20,702 nucleotides of DNA from DTLA01 sp034436295 (GTDB taxonomy: Bacteria; Chloroflexota; Anaerolineae; DTLA01), in assembly GCA_034436295.1 (NCBI GenBank), contig DAOTVT010000078.1:1-20702 (forward strand). The letters run 5' to 3'. Shown here piece by piece: positions 1 to 8,554 of the stretch. A model generated the notes under the pieces. The model did no database searches, was not told the origin of the DNA, and saw only the letters and a program-made list of their open reading frames with translations. The number at the start of each line of letters is the position of its first letter. Within the stretch, counting starts at the first letter, position 1. The translations under genes and the position numbers were made by a program.

Positions 1-1150
1 GCACGTCCTCGTGGATCAGGCCGGCCCAGAAGTGGGGCGAGGTTCTGGGCGGCTTGTCGGTGATGCGGATGAAGCCGGTTACGGTGGCGCGCTGGCCGGG
101 CATCAGGTACTTGCCCTCGCCGATGACCGTCAGTTGGTCGTCGGGCGCCAGCGCCCAGCGGTACGGATAGGGCCGCCCGCTGCTGTTGCCCTCAAAGTCA
201 ATGCCCACACGCCAGGCCCCAGGCGATTCGGCGTAGCCCAACGTGTTGAAGTTCTGGCTGCTGGTGTACAGCGTCCCCGGCGCAGGGCCTGTCGTTCGCA
301 CCGGCACCGAGCCGATGTTCTCCACCGTCAGGGTGAAGGCGAGAATCTGCCCGATGGGCACCACCCTGGGGTAGAACTCCACCGCCGCCTGCACGATGTC
401 CACGCGGGGCACGCCGCCTTCGGCGATCTCCAGCGTGCTCGTAACGACGGTGAAGTTGCCCACCTTGTCCCGCGCCTCGGCCCGCACCTCATACAGGCCG
501 TCGGGCGGCGGCGTCGCGCCCTCATCCACGCCCCCGGCGTAGTCGTAGATGTGCGTGCCGACCTCGCCGGGCTTCACCACGCCCTCCTGCTCGGCCAGCG
601 GGAACCGATTGCCGTCCTTATCCACCAGGAACACCCGCACATCGGCGGGTTTGGTCAGGTAGTAGGACACCTTCACGCGGTCGTCGTACCCGTCCTGGTT
701 CGGCGTGAACCGCTGCGGGTACACGCTGAAGTTCAGCAACTCGGGCGGGGTCGTGTCGGCGTCGCGCAGCGACAGCGTGCGGCTGACGCGGTGCGTGCGG
801 CCCTCGCTGTCCACCGCCTCCACCACCAACTCGTAGTCGCCGTCGGGGAGCATTCGGCCGTCCACCACCCCGCCAAAATCCACCCCGTACCGCCCCGCCG
901 AGCGTCGCTGCGCCTTGCGGAAGTAGTGTCGCCCTCCCTGCGCGTCCACCAGGTAGATGGACAAATCGGCGTTGCCCGTCAGCCGATAGGAGATGCGCGT
1001 TACATCCGTTACGCCATCGGCGTTGGGCGTAATCTGGCTTGGGCTGACATCCACATCCGACAGGAGCGGACGCGTCCCGCATCCGACCAGGAGCAGCGCC
1101 ATCAGCGCCACGAAACCCACCAGGAACGGAACCCAGAGCGACTTCCTCAA
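1..1150 (-). CDS. Lipoprotein with FlgD-like/Ig-like domains, 3' end outside window
   Basis: The frame read from a TTG at 1150 gives a lipoprotein signal: MRKSLW, a hydrophobic run, then the lipobox LVGC with the lipidated Cys at residue 24. Two related modules follow, each opening with a PNxDG calcium-loop-like motif (TPNADGVTD near residue 41, TPNQDGYDD near 147) and continuing as an extended beta domain, as in FlgD-type Ig repeats of secreted bacterial proteins. A third beta-rich region (about residues 255-383) resembles CARDB-like Ig domains, less certainly. The protein is still open at the window edge after 383 codons, so its C-terminus is unknown. The TTG overlaps the stop of the MFS gene (TTGA) and has an excellent AGGAGG site, so translation is probably coupled. 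The later ATG (codon 17) would destroy the signal peptide. Role inferred: a surface-anchored structural or binding protein of the glycosyltransferase operon. Confidence 0.8.
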   Translation of the reverse strand, partial: MRKSLWVPFLVGFVALMALLLVGCGTRPLLSDVDVSPSQITPNADGVTDVTRISYRLTGNADLSIYLVDAQGGRHYFRKAQRRSAGRYGVDFGGVVDGRMLPDGDYELVVEAVDSEGRTHRVSRTLSLRDADTTPPELLNFSVYPQRFTPNQDGYDDRVKVSYYLTKPADVRVFLVDKDGNRFPLAEQEGVVKPGEVGTHIYDYAGGVDEGATPPPDGLYEVRAEARDKVGNFTVVTSTLEIAEGGVPRVDIVQAAVEFYPRVVPIGQILAFTLTVENIGSVPVRTTGPAPGTLYTSSQNFNTLGYAESPGAWRVGIDFEGNSSGRPYPYRWALAPDDQLTVIGEGKYLMPGQRATVTGFIRITDKPPRTSPHFWAGLIHEDV

Positions 1151-2451
1151 GATACCTCCTCCACCTTGGGCGAGGCCGCTGCCACCGCCTTGGCCCTCTC
1201 CGTGCGCACCATATAGACGCTCAGCCCGGCCATTGCCAGGACGATGACGGCAATGGTAATCAGCACCTGCTGGATGCCCCAGATGTCGGCCAGACCTCCC
1301 GTGGCGGGCATCGGCAGCGTGGATGCCGCATTGGCCAGCACGATCTGCGTGGAGATCACCCTGCCCCGCATGTAGGGGGCGGGCCGCTCCTGCAGGATGG
1401 TGCGCGCGGGGATCATCGTCAGCGCGAACCCGAAGCCCGCGACGGCAACGGCGAGCGCCAGGCCCAGCAAATGCAGCCCCTTCAGCATCGTGAGCAGCGA
1501 GAAGCCCAGCAGCCCCGCCCCGAATAGCGTCAGCCCCAGCGCCGACCACGCCTGCCGCGACATGCGCAGCCCGTGGCGGCTGGAGATGAACATCAGGCCG
1601 CCGACGAACCCCAGGCCCGCCGGCAGCGCCGCATACGCCACGTCGGCCACGTGCTTGCCCAGGATGCGGTTGGCGAAGCCCGGCGCCAGCGTGGACACCG
1701 CCAGCACCGACGTGGCGGCCAGCACCATCTGGATCACCGCCAGCCACACGAAGCGGTCGCTGGCGATGTAGGCCCAGCCCTGCCTCAAGTCGGCCAGGGC
1801 CGACACGAAACCGTTCTTCACGGTCGGCTTCGTCGGGTCAAACTCCGAACCGCCCCGGGGGAGGCCGACGATGGCTAGCCACGACAGGACATACAAGACG
1901 GTGCTCACGACGCCGACGAGCCACGCCCCGCCCAGTTTCAGCAGAATCGGCGCGATGAGGATCACCCCCACGCCCTGCGAGACCACCGACGACAGGTTGA
2001 AGAGCGAGTTCGCGCCCATCAACTGCTCGGACGTTACGTAGCGCGGGATCGCCGACGCCTCTGCCGAGATTACGAACTGGGCCAGCGCGGACAACAGGAA
2101 GTTGCAGATGTAGACCACCCACAGCAGCGACGACGTGTGCGGCGCGAAATACATGGCCAGGGCGAACCCAATCCCGATGGGAACCCGCAGGATGCATCCC
2201 AACTTGATGACCGCGATGCGGTCGTGGCGGTCCACATACGGCCCCGCGATCAGCCCGAAGATAAACCCAGGCAGCGTGCTGGAGAAGATCATCAGCCCAA
2301 CCTGCGTGCTGGAATGGGTGATCTCCTCCACCAGCGCCATGGATGCGAAGTACAGGGCGAAGTTTCCCACCAGCGCCGTGAATTGCGACAGGCAAAGCCC
2401 CCTCACGCAGGAGTTCGCCAATAGCCGTCTCGGTGCAGCGTACTCTTTCAA
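1147..2451 (-). CDS. MFS transporter, 12-TM type
   Basis: A 434-residue polytopic membrane protein of the major facilitator superfamily. The loop between helices 2 and 3 carries the MFS motif A in the form GPYVDRHDRIAVI, and the spacing of hydrophobic segments fits about 12 helices. The family includes drug and small-molecule exporters (MFS_1/MFS_3 type); the substrate cannot be read. The start is uncertain. The frame is open back to a GTG at 2565 that overlaps the stop of the upstream gene (GTGA), but this adds 38 Cys- and Arg-rich residues unlike an MFS N-terminus and has no clear Shine-Dalgarno site. I chose the TTG at 2451, just after GAGGGGG, although that spacing is short. The gene is co-directional with the membrane glycosyltransferases and overlaps the following lipoprotein gene by 4 nt, so it may export a product of the operon or be an unrelated passenger. 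Confidence 0.85.
   Translation of the reverse strand: MKEYAAPRRLLANSCVRGLCLSQFTALVGNFALYFASMALVEEITHSSTQVGLMIFSSTLPGFIFGLIAGPYVDRHDRIAVIKLGCILRVPIGIGFALAMYFAPHTSSLLWVVYICNFLLSALAQFVISAEASAIPRYVTSEQLMGANSLFNLSSVVSQGVGVILIAPILLKLGGAWLVGVVSTVLYVLSWLAIVGLPRGGSEFDPTKPTVKNGFVSALADLRQGWAYIASDRFVWLAVIQMVLAATSVLAVSTLAPGFANRILGKHVADVAYAALPAGLGFVGGLMFISSRHGLRMSRQAWSALGLTLFGAGLLGFSLLTMLKGLHLLGLALAVAVAGFGFALTMIPARTILQERPAPYMRGRVISTQIVLANAASTLPMPATGGLADIWGIQQVLITIAVIVLAMAGLSVYMVRTERAKAVAAASPKVEEVS
1154..1162 (-). promoter_or_regulatory. Shine-Dalgarno site for the TTG-started lipoprotein
   Basis: On the minus strand the sequence GGAGGAGGT lies directly before the TTG at 1150, with 7 nt from the first GGAGG to the start codon. 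It lies inside the last codons of the MFS gene and decides the unusual TTG start. Confidence 0.75.
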
Positions 2452-2561
2452 TGCCCCCTCACAGAAGGTTGGTTTGCAGCGGATCGCAGCGCAGCCCCGC
2501 ATCGTCGCGCAGACGGCGCGCCTGTGGCCTCCCGGCGCTTCCCCTAGAGGCCCCCATTTTA

Positions 2562-5432
2562 TCACCGTATCGCAATCTTTGCCAACAAGACCCTGTCGCC
2601 TGTAGCCTGCCCGTCGGCCCCCAAGACCGGCAGTCGCGGGAACGACGGGTCGGCGGCGTCGTACAGGCCCACCTCAATCCAGTACTCGCCGGGCGGGGTA
2701 TCGGGCTTCACGTACAGCGTGTACTCGTCGGTGATGTACTCGCTGGGCAGCCAGCCCGTGGTCGGCCGGTTGCCGCGCTGCGGGATGCTGTCCTGCTGCG
2801 CCCAGATGCGATTGCCCGCGTCAATCAGGTGGACGAACACGGTGTACGACTTGGGCATCTCCTCGCGCGCGAGCCAGTACAGCGTGATCCGGAGCGCGTC
2901 GCCGGGCGAGAGGACGGTCGCCCCCACGTCCGCGCCGTACAGTTCGGCGTACACACCAAACCGCGCCGAGACGATCGTCTGCGCCTGCGGCGGCGTGAAG
3001 ACCCGCGCCGGCCCGCTCACCTCCACCGCGCCGATGGGCACCGAGTTCCCGACGGCCGCGCCGCTCTTCGGGTCGCGCAGCGCCACCTTCAGCACATAGG
3101 TGCCGGGCGCGACCGCCGCCGGGACGGGCACCCTCGCCACCCACCGCACCGGCCGCCCCGCCCCCCACGCCGACGTGGGGTAGGCCGAGGTCCCCAGCGG
3201 GAAAACCTTCTCCGCGACGACTGTCCCATCCGCGCTCGCCAACGCCACCGCCGCGTCGTAGTCGGCCCCGACCGTCCCCGCCGCCTCCCAGAACCCGACG
3301 ATGGACACCGTCTCCCCGGGCGACGCCTGTTGTCGGTCCACCTGCCATGCGACAAGGCCCAGGTTCCCGTCCAGCATCACGGGGTTGCGCCCGTTCGGAA
3401 GGTCGGCAACGTCGGCGGGCTGCAGCGCGGCGATACGCACCGGGCCGATGCGCGCCGACTGCCCTTGCGGCGCTCCGGCCGCGTCCAGTACGTCCAGCCG
3501 CTCGCCCGTGGCCTCGTCGTACACCACCACTTCCAGGAAATACTCCCCTGGCGGCGTCCCCGGCAGCGCCGGCGGCAGATTGCTCCCGAAGACGGGTTCC
3601 CCCGGCCGCCAGCGGCTCGTGGGGAAGTAGTAGCTGGCGGGCCGCCGATCCAGCGACCCCCAGAACTCGCCCGCGGCGTCCCGCAGCCGCAAGGACACCG
3701 AGTAGTCGCGGTCCAGCGGTTGCAGCGCCTGCCAGTACAGCAGCACATGCCCGGCAACGCCGACGGAGAATCCCAGCAACTCCACGCGATTGCCGAAATT
3801 CACCCGCTGCGGGTACTGGACCCGCGGCTCGCTGGAGAAGTGCGCGCCCTTGTTCAACGCCCAATGCACGTACCGCACGCCCCAGAATTGCGGCCCCGAA
3901 GGCAGCCGCGACCCCTCCTCGTTCAGCATCATCGTCAGGATGCCGTTGGGGTCGGCGATGTGGTCCTGCCAGAACACCACCCACACGCCGTCCTTGCCCG
4001 CCAGGATGCGGTTCAGGTCGTCGGCCACGCGGTACGTCAGCACGTTGTCCACGTCCAGGATCGGGTCGGGCGGAAGCGGGTGCCAGTTGTCGGGGCCGAA
4101 GTAGTACTGGAACACGGGGAAGAAATGCCCCGCGCACAGGATCACCGTCTCGTTGGGGCCGATGCGCTCTTTGATGTAGCGCGCCACGTTGCGAAAATCG
4201 TCGCGTTGGAAGCGCGGGTCAAAGTAGTTATTGTAGTTCCCGTAGGCGAACACGGCGAGGGCAAACGCCAGCGCCGCGATGCCCGCGCCGCGCACCGCCC
4301 ACCGCGCCCACGCCAGGCGGATGCGGCGCGCGTCCAGCATGAAGGCAAGCCCCGCGCCGAGAATCAAGAAGAACCCAGGCGACGCGAACAGCAGGTGCCG
4401 CGTCTCAAACTTCGGCCGGTTGAGGAACAGCACGATGAACAGGGCCACGGGCAGAGCCGTGTACAGCACGGGGAACAGCACCGCAAACCAGCGCGGCAGC
4501 GGCGCTTCGGCCAGCGGCCCAGGTCGCCTCACCGCAGCCACGATGAGCGCCACCGCCGCCACGACGGAAACCGCCACGAACGCCGGAAGCAACGCATCGG
4601 CGGTCCGGCTGAACAGGGTCTCGCCGGTCCAGTAGGACAAGAAGGCCCGCCGGACCACCCCGCCGATGCCCAGCGTGCCCCTCCAGAAGCCGCGGTACAT
4701 GCCCAGGTTCTCGGCCACCAGCGCAATCCAGGGCACGTGGAGCAACGCGAACGCCACAGCCACCGCCGCTGCCTCGGCCAAGACCGCCAAGCGCCGTATC
4801 CACCCGGCCCATCCCGCGAGGAAGGCCACGCCGAAGAAGGCCAGGAGCAGCGCGCCGGTCGCGTGGGCGTAACTGACCGCGACCGCGGCGAACAGGAATC
4901 CCAGCCAGTACGCGCGCCGCCGCTTGCCCCGCTCCGACAGAACCTTCAGCAAGAACCACGCCGCCACAAGGCCGAGGAACGTGAGCAAGGCGTAGGTGCG
5001 GGTCTCCTGCGAGTACCAGATGTAGAGCGGGGACGCGGCCACCAGCATGGCGGCCAGAAGCCCCGGCAGGCGGCCGAGAAGCATCCTGCCCACGGCGTAC
5101 ATGAGGGGAATGGTCAGCGTGCCCACGAGGGCCGAAAGCGACCGAACGGCGGCCTCGCTGGTGCCGAACAGGCCCTGCCAGAAATGCAGCGCGTAGTAGT
5201 ACAGCGGCGGGGCCACATCGCGGGCGGTCCAGGCGGTGGCCTCCCGCAAAGGCATGGAGGCCAGGTACACGCTGAACCCTTCGTCGTACCACAGGCTTTG
5301 CGCGCCCAGGTGGAATGCTCGGAGGGCCGCGCCTGCCAGCGTCAGCAGCGCGACTGCAGCCGTCCAACGACTTACCCCGCCAAGCCGATTCCTGACGCTC
5401 ACCCAAGCCTGCGCAAGCATAGCGCGTATCAT
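2562..5432 (-). CDS. GT39/ArnT-like membrane glycosyltransferase with three C-terminal beta-sandwich modules
   Basis: A 956-residue protein. Residues 1 to about 400 form a polytopic GT-C membrane domain of the PMT_2/ArnT kind: an N-terminal helix, then an outward loop with WYDEGFS (acidic pair D50-E51, the expected catalytic position), then YYYALHFWQ and SPLYIWYSQETRTYAL, which are hallmark stretches of the family. Such enzymes move sugars from polyprenyl-phosphate donors to acceptors outside the membrane. A soluble part follows: a segment of about 140 residues, then three related beta-sandwich repeats (roughly 545-645, 690-790, 820-930). Each has a core like LxLYWxA, a PTSxWxPGE-like turn and an ending like PPGEYxxEVxxYD. 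The third carries a VFVHLID strand. The length is well above a plain GT39 (about 500-550 residues). The start is the ATG at 5432; an ATG five bases upstream is closed at once by a stop. The gene lies 37 nt after its upstream neighbour. Confidence 0.85.
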   Translation of the reverse strand: MIRAMLAQAWVSVRNRLGGVSRWTAAVALLTLAGAALRAFHLGAQSLWYDEGFSVYLASMPLREATAWTARDVAPPLYYYALHFWQGLFGTSEAAVRSLSALVGTLTIPLMYAVGRMLLGRLPGLLAAMLVAASPLYIWYSQETRTYALLTFLGLVAAWFLLKVLSERGKRRRAYWLGFLFAAVAVSYAHATGALLLAFFGVAFLAGWAGWIRRLAVLAEAAAVAVAFALLHVPWIALVAENLGMYRGFWRGTLGIGGVVRRAFLSYWTGETLFSRTADALLPAFVAVSVVAAVALIVAAVRRPGPLAEAPLPRWFAVLFPVLYTALPVALFIVLFLNRPKFETRHLLFASPGFFLILGAGLAFMLDARRIRLAWARWAVRGAGIAALAFALAVFAYGNYNNYFDPRFQRDDFRNVARYIKERIGPNETVILCAGHFFPVFQYYFGPDNWHPLPPDPILDVDNVLTYRVADDLNRILAGKDGVWVVFWQDHIADPNGILTMMLNEEGSRLPSGPQFWGVRYVHWALNKGAHFSSEPRVQYPQRVNFGNRVELLGFSVGVAGHVLLYWQALQPLDRDYSVSLRLRDAAGEFWGSLDRRPASYYFPTSRWRPGEPVFGSNLPPALPGTPPGEYFLEVVVYDEATGERLDVLDAAGAPQGQSARIGPVRIAALQPADVADLPNGRNPVMLDGNLGLVAWQVDRQQASPGETVSIVGFWEAAGTVGADYDAAVALASADGTVVAEKVFPLGTSAYPTSAWGAGRPVRWVARVPVPAAVAPGTYVLKVALRDPKSGAAVGNSVPIGAVEVSGPARVFTPPQAQTIVSARFGVYAELYGADVGATVLSPGDALRITLYWLAREEMPKSYTVFVHLIDAGNRIWAQQDSIPQRGNRPTTGWLPSEYITDEYTLYVKPDTPPGEYWIEVGLYDAADPSFPRLPVLGADGQATGDRVLLAKIAIR

Positions 5433-5455
5433 ATCATAAGCCTGCGGGGCGGCAA
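5428..5455 (-). promoter_or_regulatory. Possible internal promoter at the start of the GT39-like gene
   Basis: The only clear gap inside the operon holds TTGCCG (5450-5455), a 16-nt spacer and TATGAT (5428-5433) on the minus strand. The -10 would overlap the ATG at 5432, so a transcript would start inside the first codons and be leaderless or begin at the next ATG (residue 5). A weak candidate; the AT-rich patch may instead only help translation start. Confidence 0.25.
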
Positions 5456-5469
5456 AATCGCCCGCGCCC

Positions 5470-6975
5470 TCACCGCAGCCGATAGACGGCCATGTTGTCG
5501 CCGCCCGCCAGCACGGCCCAGGGCGCGCGGGTTTGATAGATCATCACCACATCGGGCCGCGCCGTCATCTGCGGATACCACGACGGAAACGTTACCAGGT
5601 ACGAGGCCCCACGCGCGCGAATGTACTCGTACAGGCGGCCCTCGTCGCGGATGAACGGCACCACCTCCGGGCTGACCAGGCCCGCCAAATCCACCAGCCG
5701 CCGCCGCGTGAAGTATCCCACCGCCCCGATGTCGTGCACCGCGATCACCGCATCCGGCGGCGTGTTGCGATCCAGATACCGCGCCACGTCCACCATCTCG
5801 GTGTCAATGATGCGCACGTCGGCCAGGTAGGCGCGCGCGCCCACTGCCACGAACGCCGCCATCACCGCGCATGCCGCCAGCGCCAGCGCGCGGGTCAGGA
5901 TGCGGCCCGCCGGCCCTTTCGCCCGCGCCGCCAGCAACGCCGTGCCCGGCGCGCCATAGACCAACAGCGCGGGAATCACCGGCATCTCGTACCGCCCGTG
6001 CTGGTACGTTACCGGCAGGCGCGTCGCGTACAGCACGACGGTGGCCGCCCACCACAGCAGCGGCAAAAACCCCATCCAGTCGCGCCGCCTGCCGACCTCG
6101 CGCCACGCCGCCACCATGCCAGGGACGAGCAGCGCCATGCCTCCCACAAACTGCACCCCCGCCACGCGCATCAGCCGCACCAGCCACGGCACTGCCTCGG
6201 CGACTTCGCGGTACTCGGCCTGCTTGGCGTAGAACGTGTTGGGCAGGATCGCCCCCGACGCCTTCCAGTTGAAGGCCAGGTACGGCACGGCCAGCGCCAG
6301 GAACCCGACGGCGGCCAGGCCATACCGTTTCAGCGCCGCGCCGCGCGAGCCTTGCGTCCAATCGGCGCGCCGCGCGGCCAGCAGGCACGCCCCGCCCAGC
6401 CCCAGCGGGAGCAACCCCTCGGGCCGCGTGAGGAACGCCGCCCCGCCCAGCAGCCCCCAGCCCAGCCATGCCCACGGGCGCTCGTCCCGGGCCAGCGCCA
6501 GCGCGCCGCCCAGCACGGCCAGCGCCAGCGCCGCGAACAGCGCCGTCTCCATCCCCGACGCCCCGGCCCAAAGCAGATGCCACTCCAGGGCGCACGCCAG
6601 CGCCGCAACCCAGCCCACGCCGAGGCTCGGAAACAGCCGCCGCGCGACCCAGCCCGCGACTACGGCCACCGCCCCCGACGACAGGCCGCCCACGACCGCC
6701 GTCCACACGCGGAAAGGCACGCCCAGCGCATACCCCAGCGCCAGCACCAGCGTCCACAGCGGCGCGGTGGAGCCTGCGCTCACCTCGCCCGGGACGTAGG
6801 CCCAGGCCCCGGTCTCCACCAGGTTGCGCGCGTAGGTCTGGTGAATCCAGCCGTCGTCCAGGGGGAAGCCGGAGTAGCCCTGCGCCGCCGCGTAGCCCAC
6901 GTAGGCCAGCGCCCCCGCCACCCCGACCACCGCCGCCGCGAGAATGCCCCTATCGCTCCCCTTCGGCCATCTCAT
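5470..6975 (-). CDS. GT-C-type membrane glycosyltransferase, AftB-like
   Basis: A 501-residue polytopic membrane protein. After the first helix the outward loop reads FPLDDGWIHQTYARNL, with an acidic pair at D40-D41 in the position of the GT-C catalytic acid, followed by PGEVSAGSTAPLWTL. This pattern (DDxxxxxxYARNL, then a G-ST-PLWT stretch) is seen in AftB-like arabinofuranosyltransferases and related GT-C proteins that use polyprenyl-phosphate sugars; the actual sugar is unknown here. About 11-12 hydrophobic segments run to about residue 375, and a soluble C-terminal lobe follows (AVHDIGAVGYFTRRR and onward). The ATG at 6975 lies inside the end of the upstream gene and starts MRWPKGSDRG, a short basic N-terminus before the helix. 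An ATG at 7002 would add nine residues. The overlap with the upstream gene is 26 nt, arguing for co-transcription and coupled translation. Confidence 0.8.
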   Translation of the reverse strand: MRWPKGSDRGILAAAVVGVAGALAYVGYAAAQGYSGFPLDDGWIHQTYARNLVETGAWAYVPGEVSAGSTAPLWTLVLALGYALGVPFRVWTAVVGGLSSGAVAVVAGWVARRLFPSLGVGWVAALACALEWHLLWAGASGMETALFAALALAVLGGALALARDERPWAWLGWGLLGGAAFLTRPEGLLPLGLGGACLLAARRADWTQGSRGAALKRYGLAAVGFLALAVPYLAFNWKASGAILPNTFYAKQAEYREVAEAVPWLVRLMRVAGVQFVGGMALLVPGMVAAWREVGRRRDWMGFLPLLWWAATVVLYATRLPVTYQHGRYEMPVIPALLVYGAPGTALLAARAKGPAGRILTRALALAACAVMAAFVAVGARAYLADVRIIDTEMVDVARYLDRNTPPDAVIAVHDIGAVGYFTRRRLVDLAGLVSPEVVPFIRDEGRLYEYIRARGASYLVTFPSWYPQMTARPDVVMIYQTRAPWAVLAGGDNMAVYRLR

Positions 6976-8554
6976 ACAGCACGACCTTCTCCCCCAGAGC
7001 ATCGTAGAACACCTGCCGCAAGACCCAGCCCGGCGGCGTCTCGCTCTTATCGTAGATTGCGTTCAGAAAGCGCGGATGGTTGTACTCCAACACCAGCCAG
7101 CGGACGCCGTACTTGGCCTGCGCGAAGCGCAGAGCCTCCATGCCGTCCGATGGGATCGCGACGCACTCGCGCCTGGCGTAGTAGTAGAACGCCGGCGGAT
7201 CGCCGACCATGACGCGGTCGGCGGCCTCGGCGTGTTCGTCCAGCCAACGGGCCACCACGGGATACACATCATCGCGCAGGTTCCACGGCGCGACCGCTGG
7301 CGGCCTGCCCCCGATGGCCCGCGCGTACAGCACCCCGCTGACGGCCACCGCCATCGCCACCAGCGCCACTGCGAAGACGCGATAGGCCTGCGCCGCGTTC
7401 CACGATGGACGGCGCGCGCCCGCCCATGCCACACCCGCGCGCAGGCCCGGGAAGACCGCCGCGAACAGGAAGGGCACCAGCGCCCCCGCGGAGTGGAAGA
7501 AACTGCCCCGCATCCCCGGAAACGTGAAGGCGAAACTCATCGCCAGGAGGAGCAGCGTCCCGAACGCCATCGCCGGCCACAGGCAGATGCGCCGCCGCGC
7601 CGCCCACAGCCCCCAGGCCGACGGCCCAACCAGCACCACGAGGAGCGCCCCCACCAGCGTGATGAGGTTGGACACCAGCGCGCTCGCCTTGGACGCAACG
7701 ATGGAGGCGAAGCCCCACGACAGGTAATCGGCGAGGGTGGGGATGTGCCGCGCCGCGTACAGTTCGTCGTAGTCGCGGAGGAACAAGGCGCTCAGCCCGC
7801 CTCCCGCCAGGGGCGAACCGGCGACCGCCCAGTTGCGCGCGAACCACGGCCCCATGACCGCCGCGTACCCCACGAGCATCCAGAGCGCCGCGCGCGAAGC
7901 CGCCCTGCGCCCCATGACGCCACGCGCCCCCGCCCACAACAATCCCAACATGCCGACCAGAATCAGCAGCACGCCGTCGGGCCGCGCCAGGTGTCCCAGC
8001 CCCGCGCAAAGCCCCGCGCCCAGCGCCCGCCACCTGCGCTCGTGCGCCCGCGACATCAGCCACAGCGCGCCGCACCCCGCCACCGCGAACGGCGCGAAAC
8101 TGTCCGGCGATGTCCAGTAGGCCGCGTAGAAGCCCGCGAGCAGCGTCAGGAGCGCCGACACCGCCGCCTCGCGCGTGTCTGCGCCCATCTGCCGCGCCAG
8201 GCCGAAGGTGAGCAGGGGCAGCGCCGCCGCGCACAAGATGAACGGCAGGCTGGCGGCGGCGTAGGAATCCCCGAACAGCCGAATGGCCCCCGCCGCGAGG
8301 ATGCTCGGCAACGGCGCCCAGTACAGGTGGCTGGGGTGCGGGATGTCCTCGGGCGCGTCCAGGTAGTTCCACACGAACGGCTCGGTGAACCCCTGCCCGC
8401 CAGCGATGCGCTCGGCCATCGTCAGGTGGTAGTAGGCGTCCATGTAGCCCGGGCTTCGCTTGGGCAGGTGCAGGAGCAACGCCAGCGCCAACCCCGCGAC
8501 GACTAACGCCGCGAGGGTAACCCACTGCTTGCCGGGCCGCGCGACGGTGTTCAT
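6950..8554 (-). CDS. GT-C-type membrane glycosyltransferase-like protein
   Basis: A 534-residue polytopic membrane protein. An N-terminal helix is followed by GYMDAYYHLTMAERI (D39 is the likely catalytic acid of the first outward loop) and then LYWAPLPS, a layout resembling GT-C enzymes and oligosaccharyltransferase-like proteins. Around ten further hydrophobic segments follow, and the last 140 or so residues are soluble, with WLDEHAEAADRVMVGDP and a YYYARR stretch. The known GT-C chemistry is transfer from a lipid-linked sugar on the outer face of the membrane; donor and acceptor are not deducible. The ATG at 8554 overlaps the upstream stop (ATGA) and is preceded by GGAGG at 9 nt, which settles the start. 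The frame remains open far upstream but that extension runs antisense-like through the neighbour and is not real. Confidence 0.82.
   Translation of the reverse strand: MNTVARPGKQWVTLAALVVAGLALALLLHLPKRSPGYMDAYYHLTMAERIAGGQGFTEPFVWNYLDAPEDIPHPSHLYWAPLPSILAAGAIRLFGDSYAAASLPFILCAAALPLLTFGLARQMGADTREAAVSALLTLLAGFYAAYWTSPDSFAPFAVAGCGALWLMSRAHERRWRALGAGLCAGLGHLARPDGVLLILVGMLGLLWAGARGVMGRRAASRAALWMLVGYAAVMGPWFARNWAVAGSPLAGGGLSALFLRDYDELYAARHIPTLADYLSWGFASIVASKASALVSNLITLVGALLVVLVGPSAWGLWAARRRICLWPAMAFGTLLLLAMSFAFTFPGMRGSFFHSAGALVPFLFAAVFPGLRAGVAWAGARRPSWNAAQAYRVFAVALVAMAVAVSGVLYARAIGGRPPAVAPWNLRDDVYPVVARWLDEHAEAADRVMVGDPPAFYYYARRECVAIPSDGMEALRFAQAKYGVRWLVLEYNHPRFLNAIYDKSETPPGWVLRQVFYDALGEKVVLYEMAEGER

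Noticed and set aside
2433..5654. Very long plus-strand open frame (about 1,070 codons) opposite the GT39-like gene
   Set aside because: Arg/Pro/His/Gln-rich composition without domains, antisense to a gene with clear family motifs; a GC-driven shadow.
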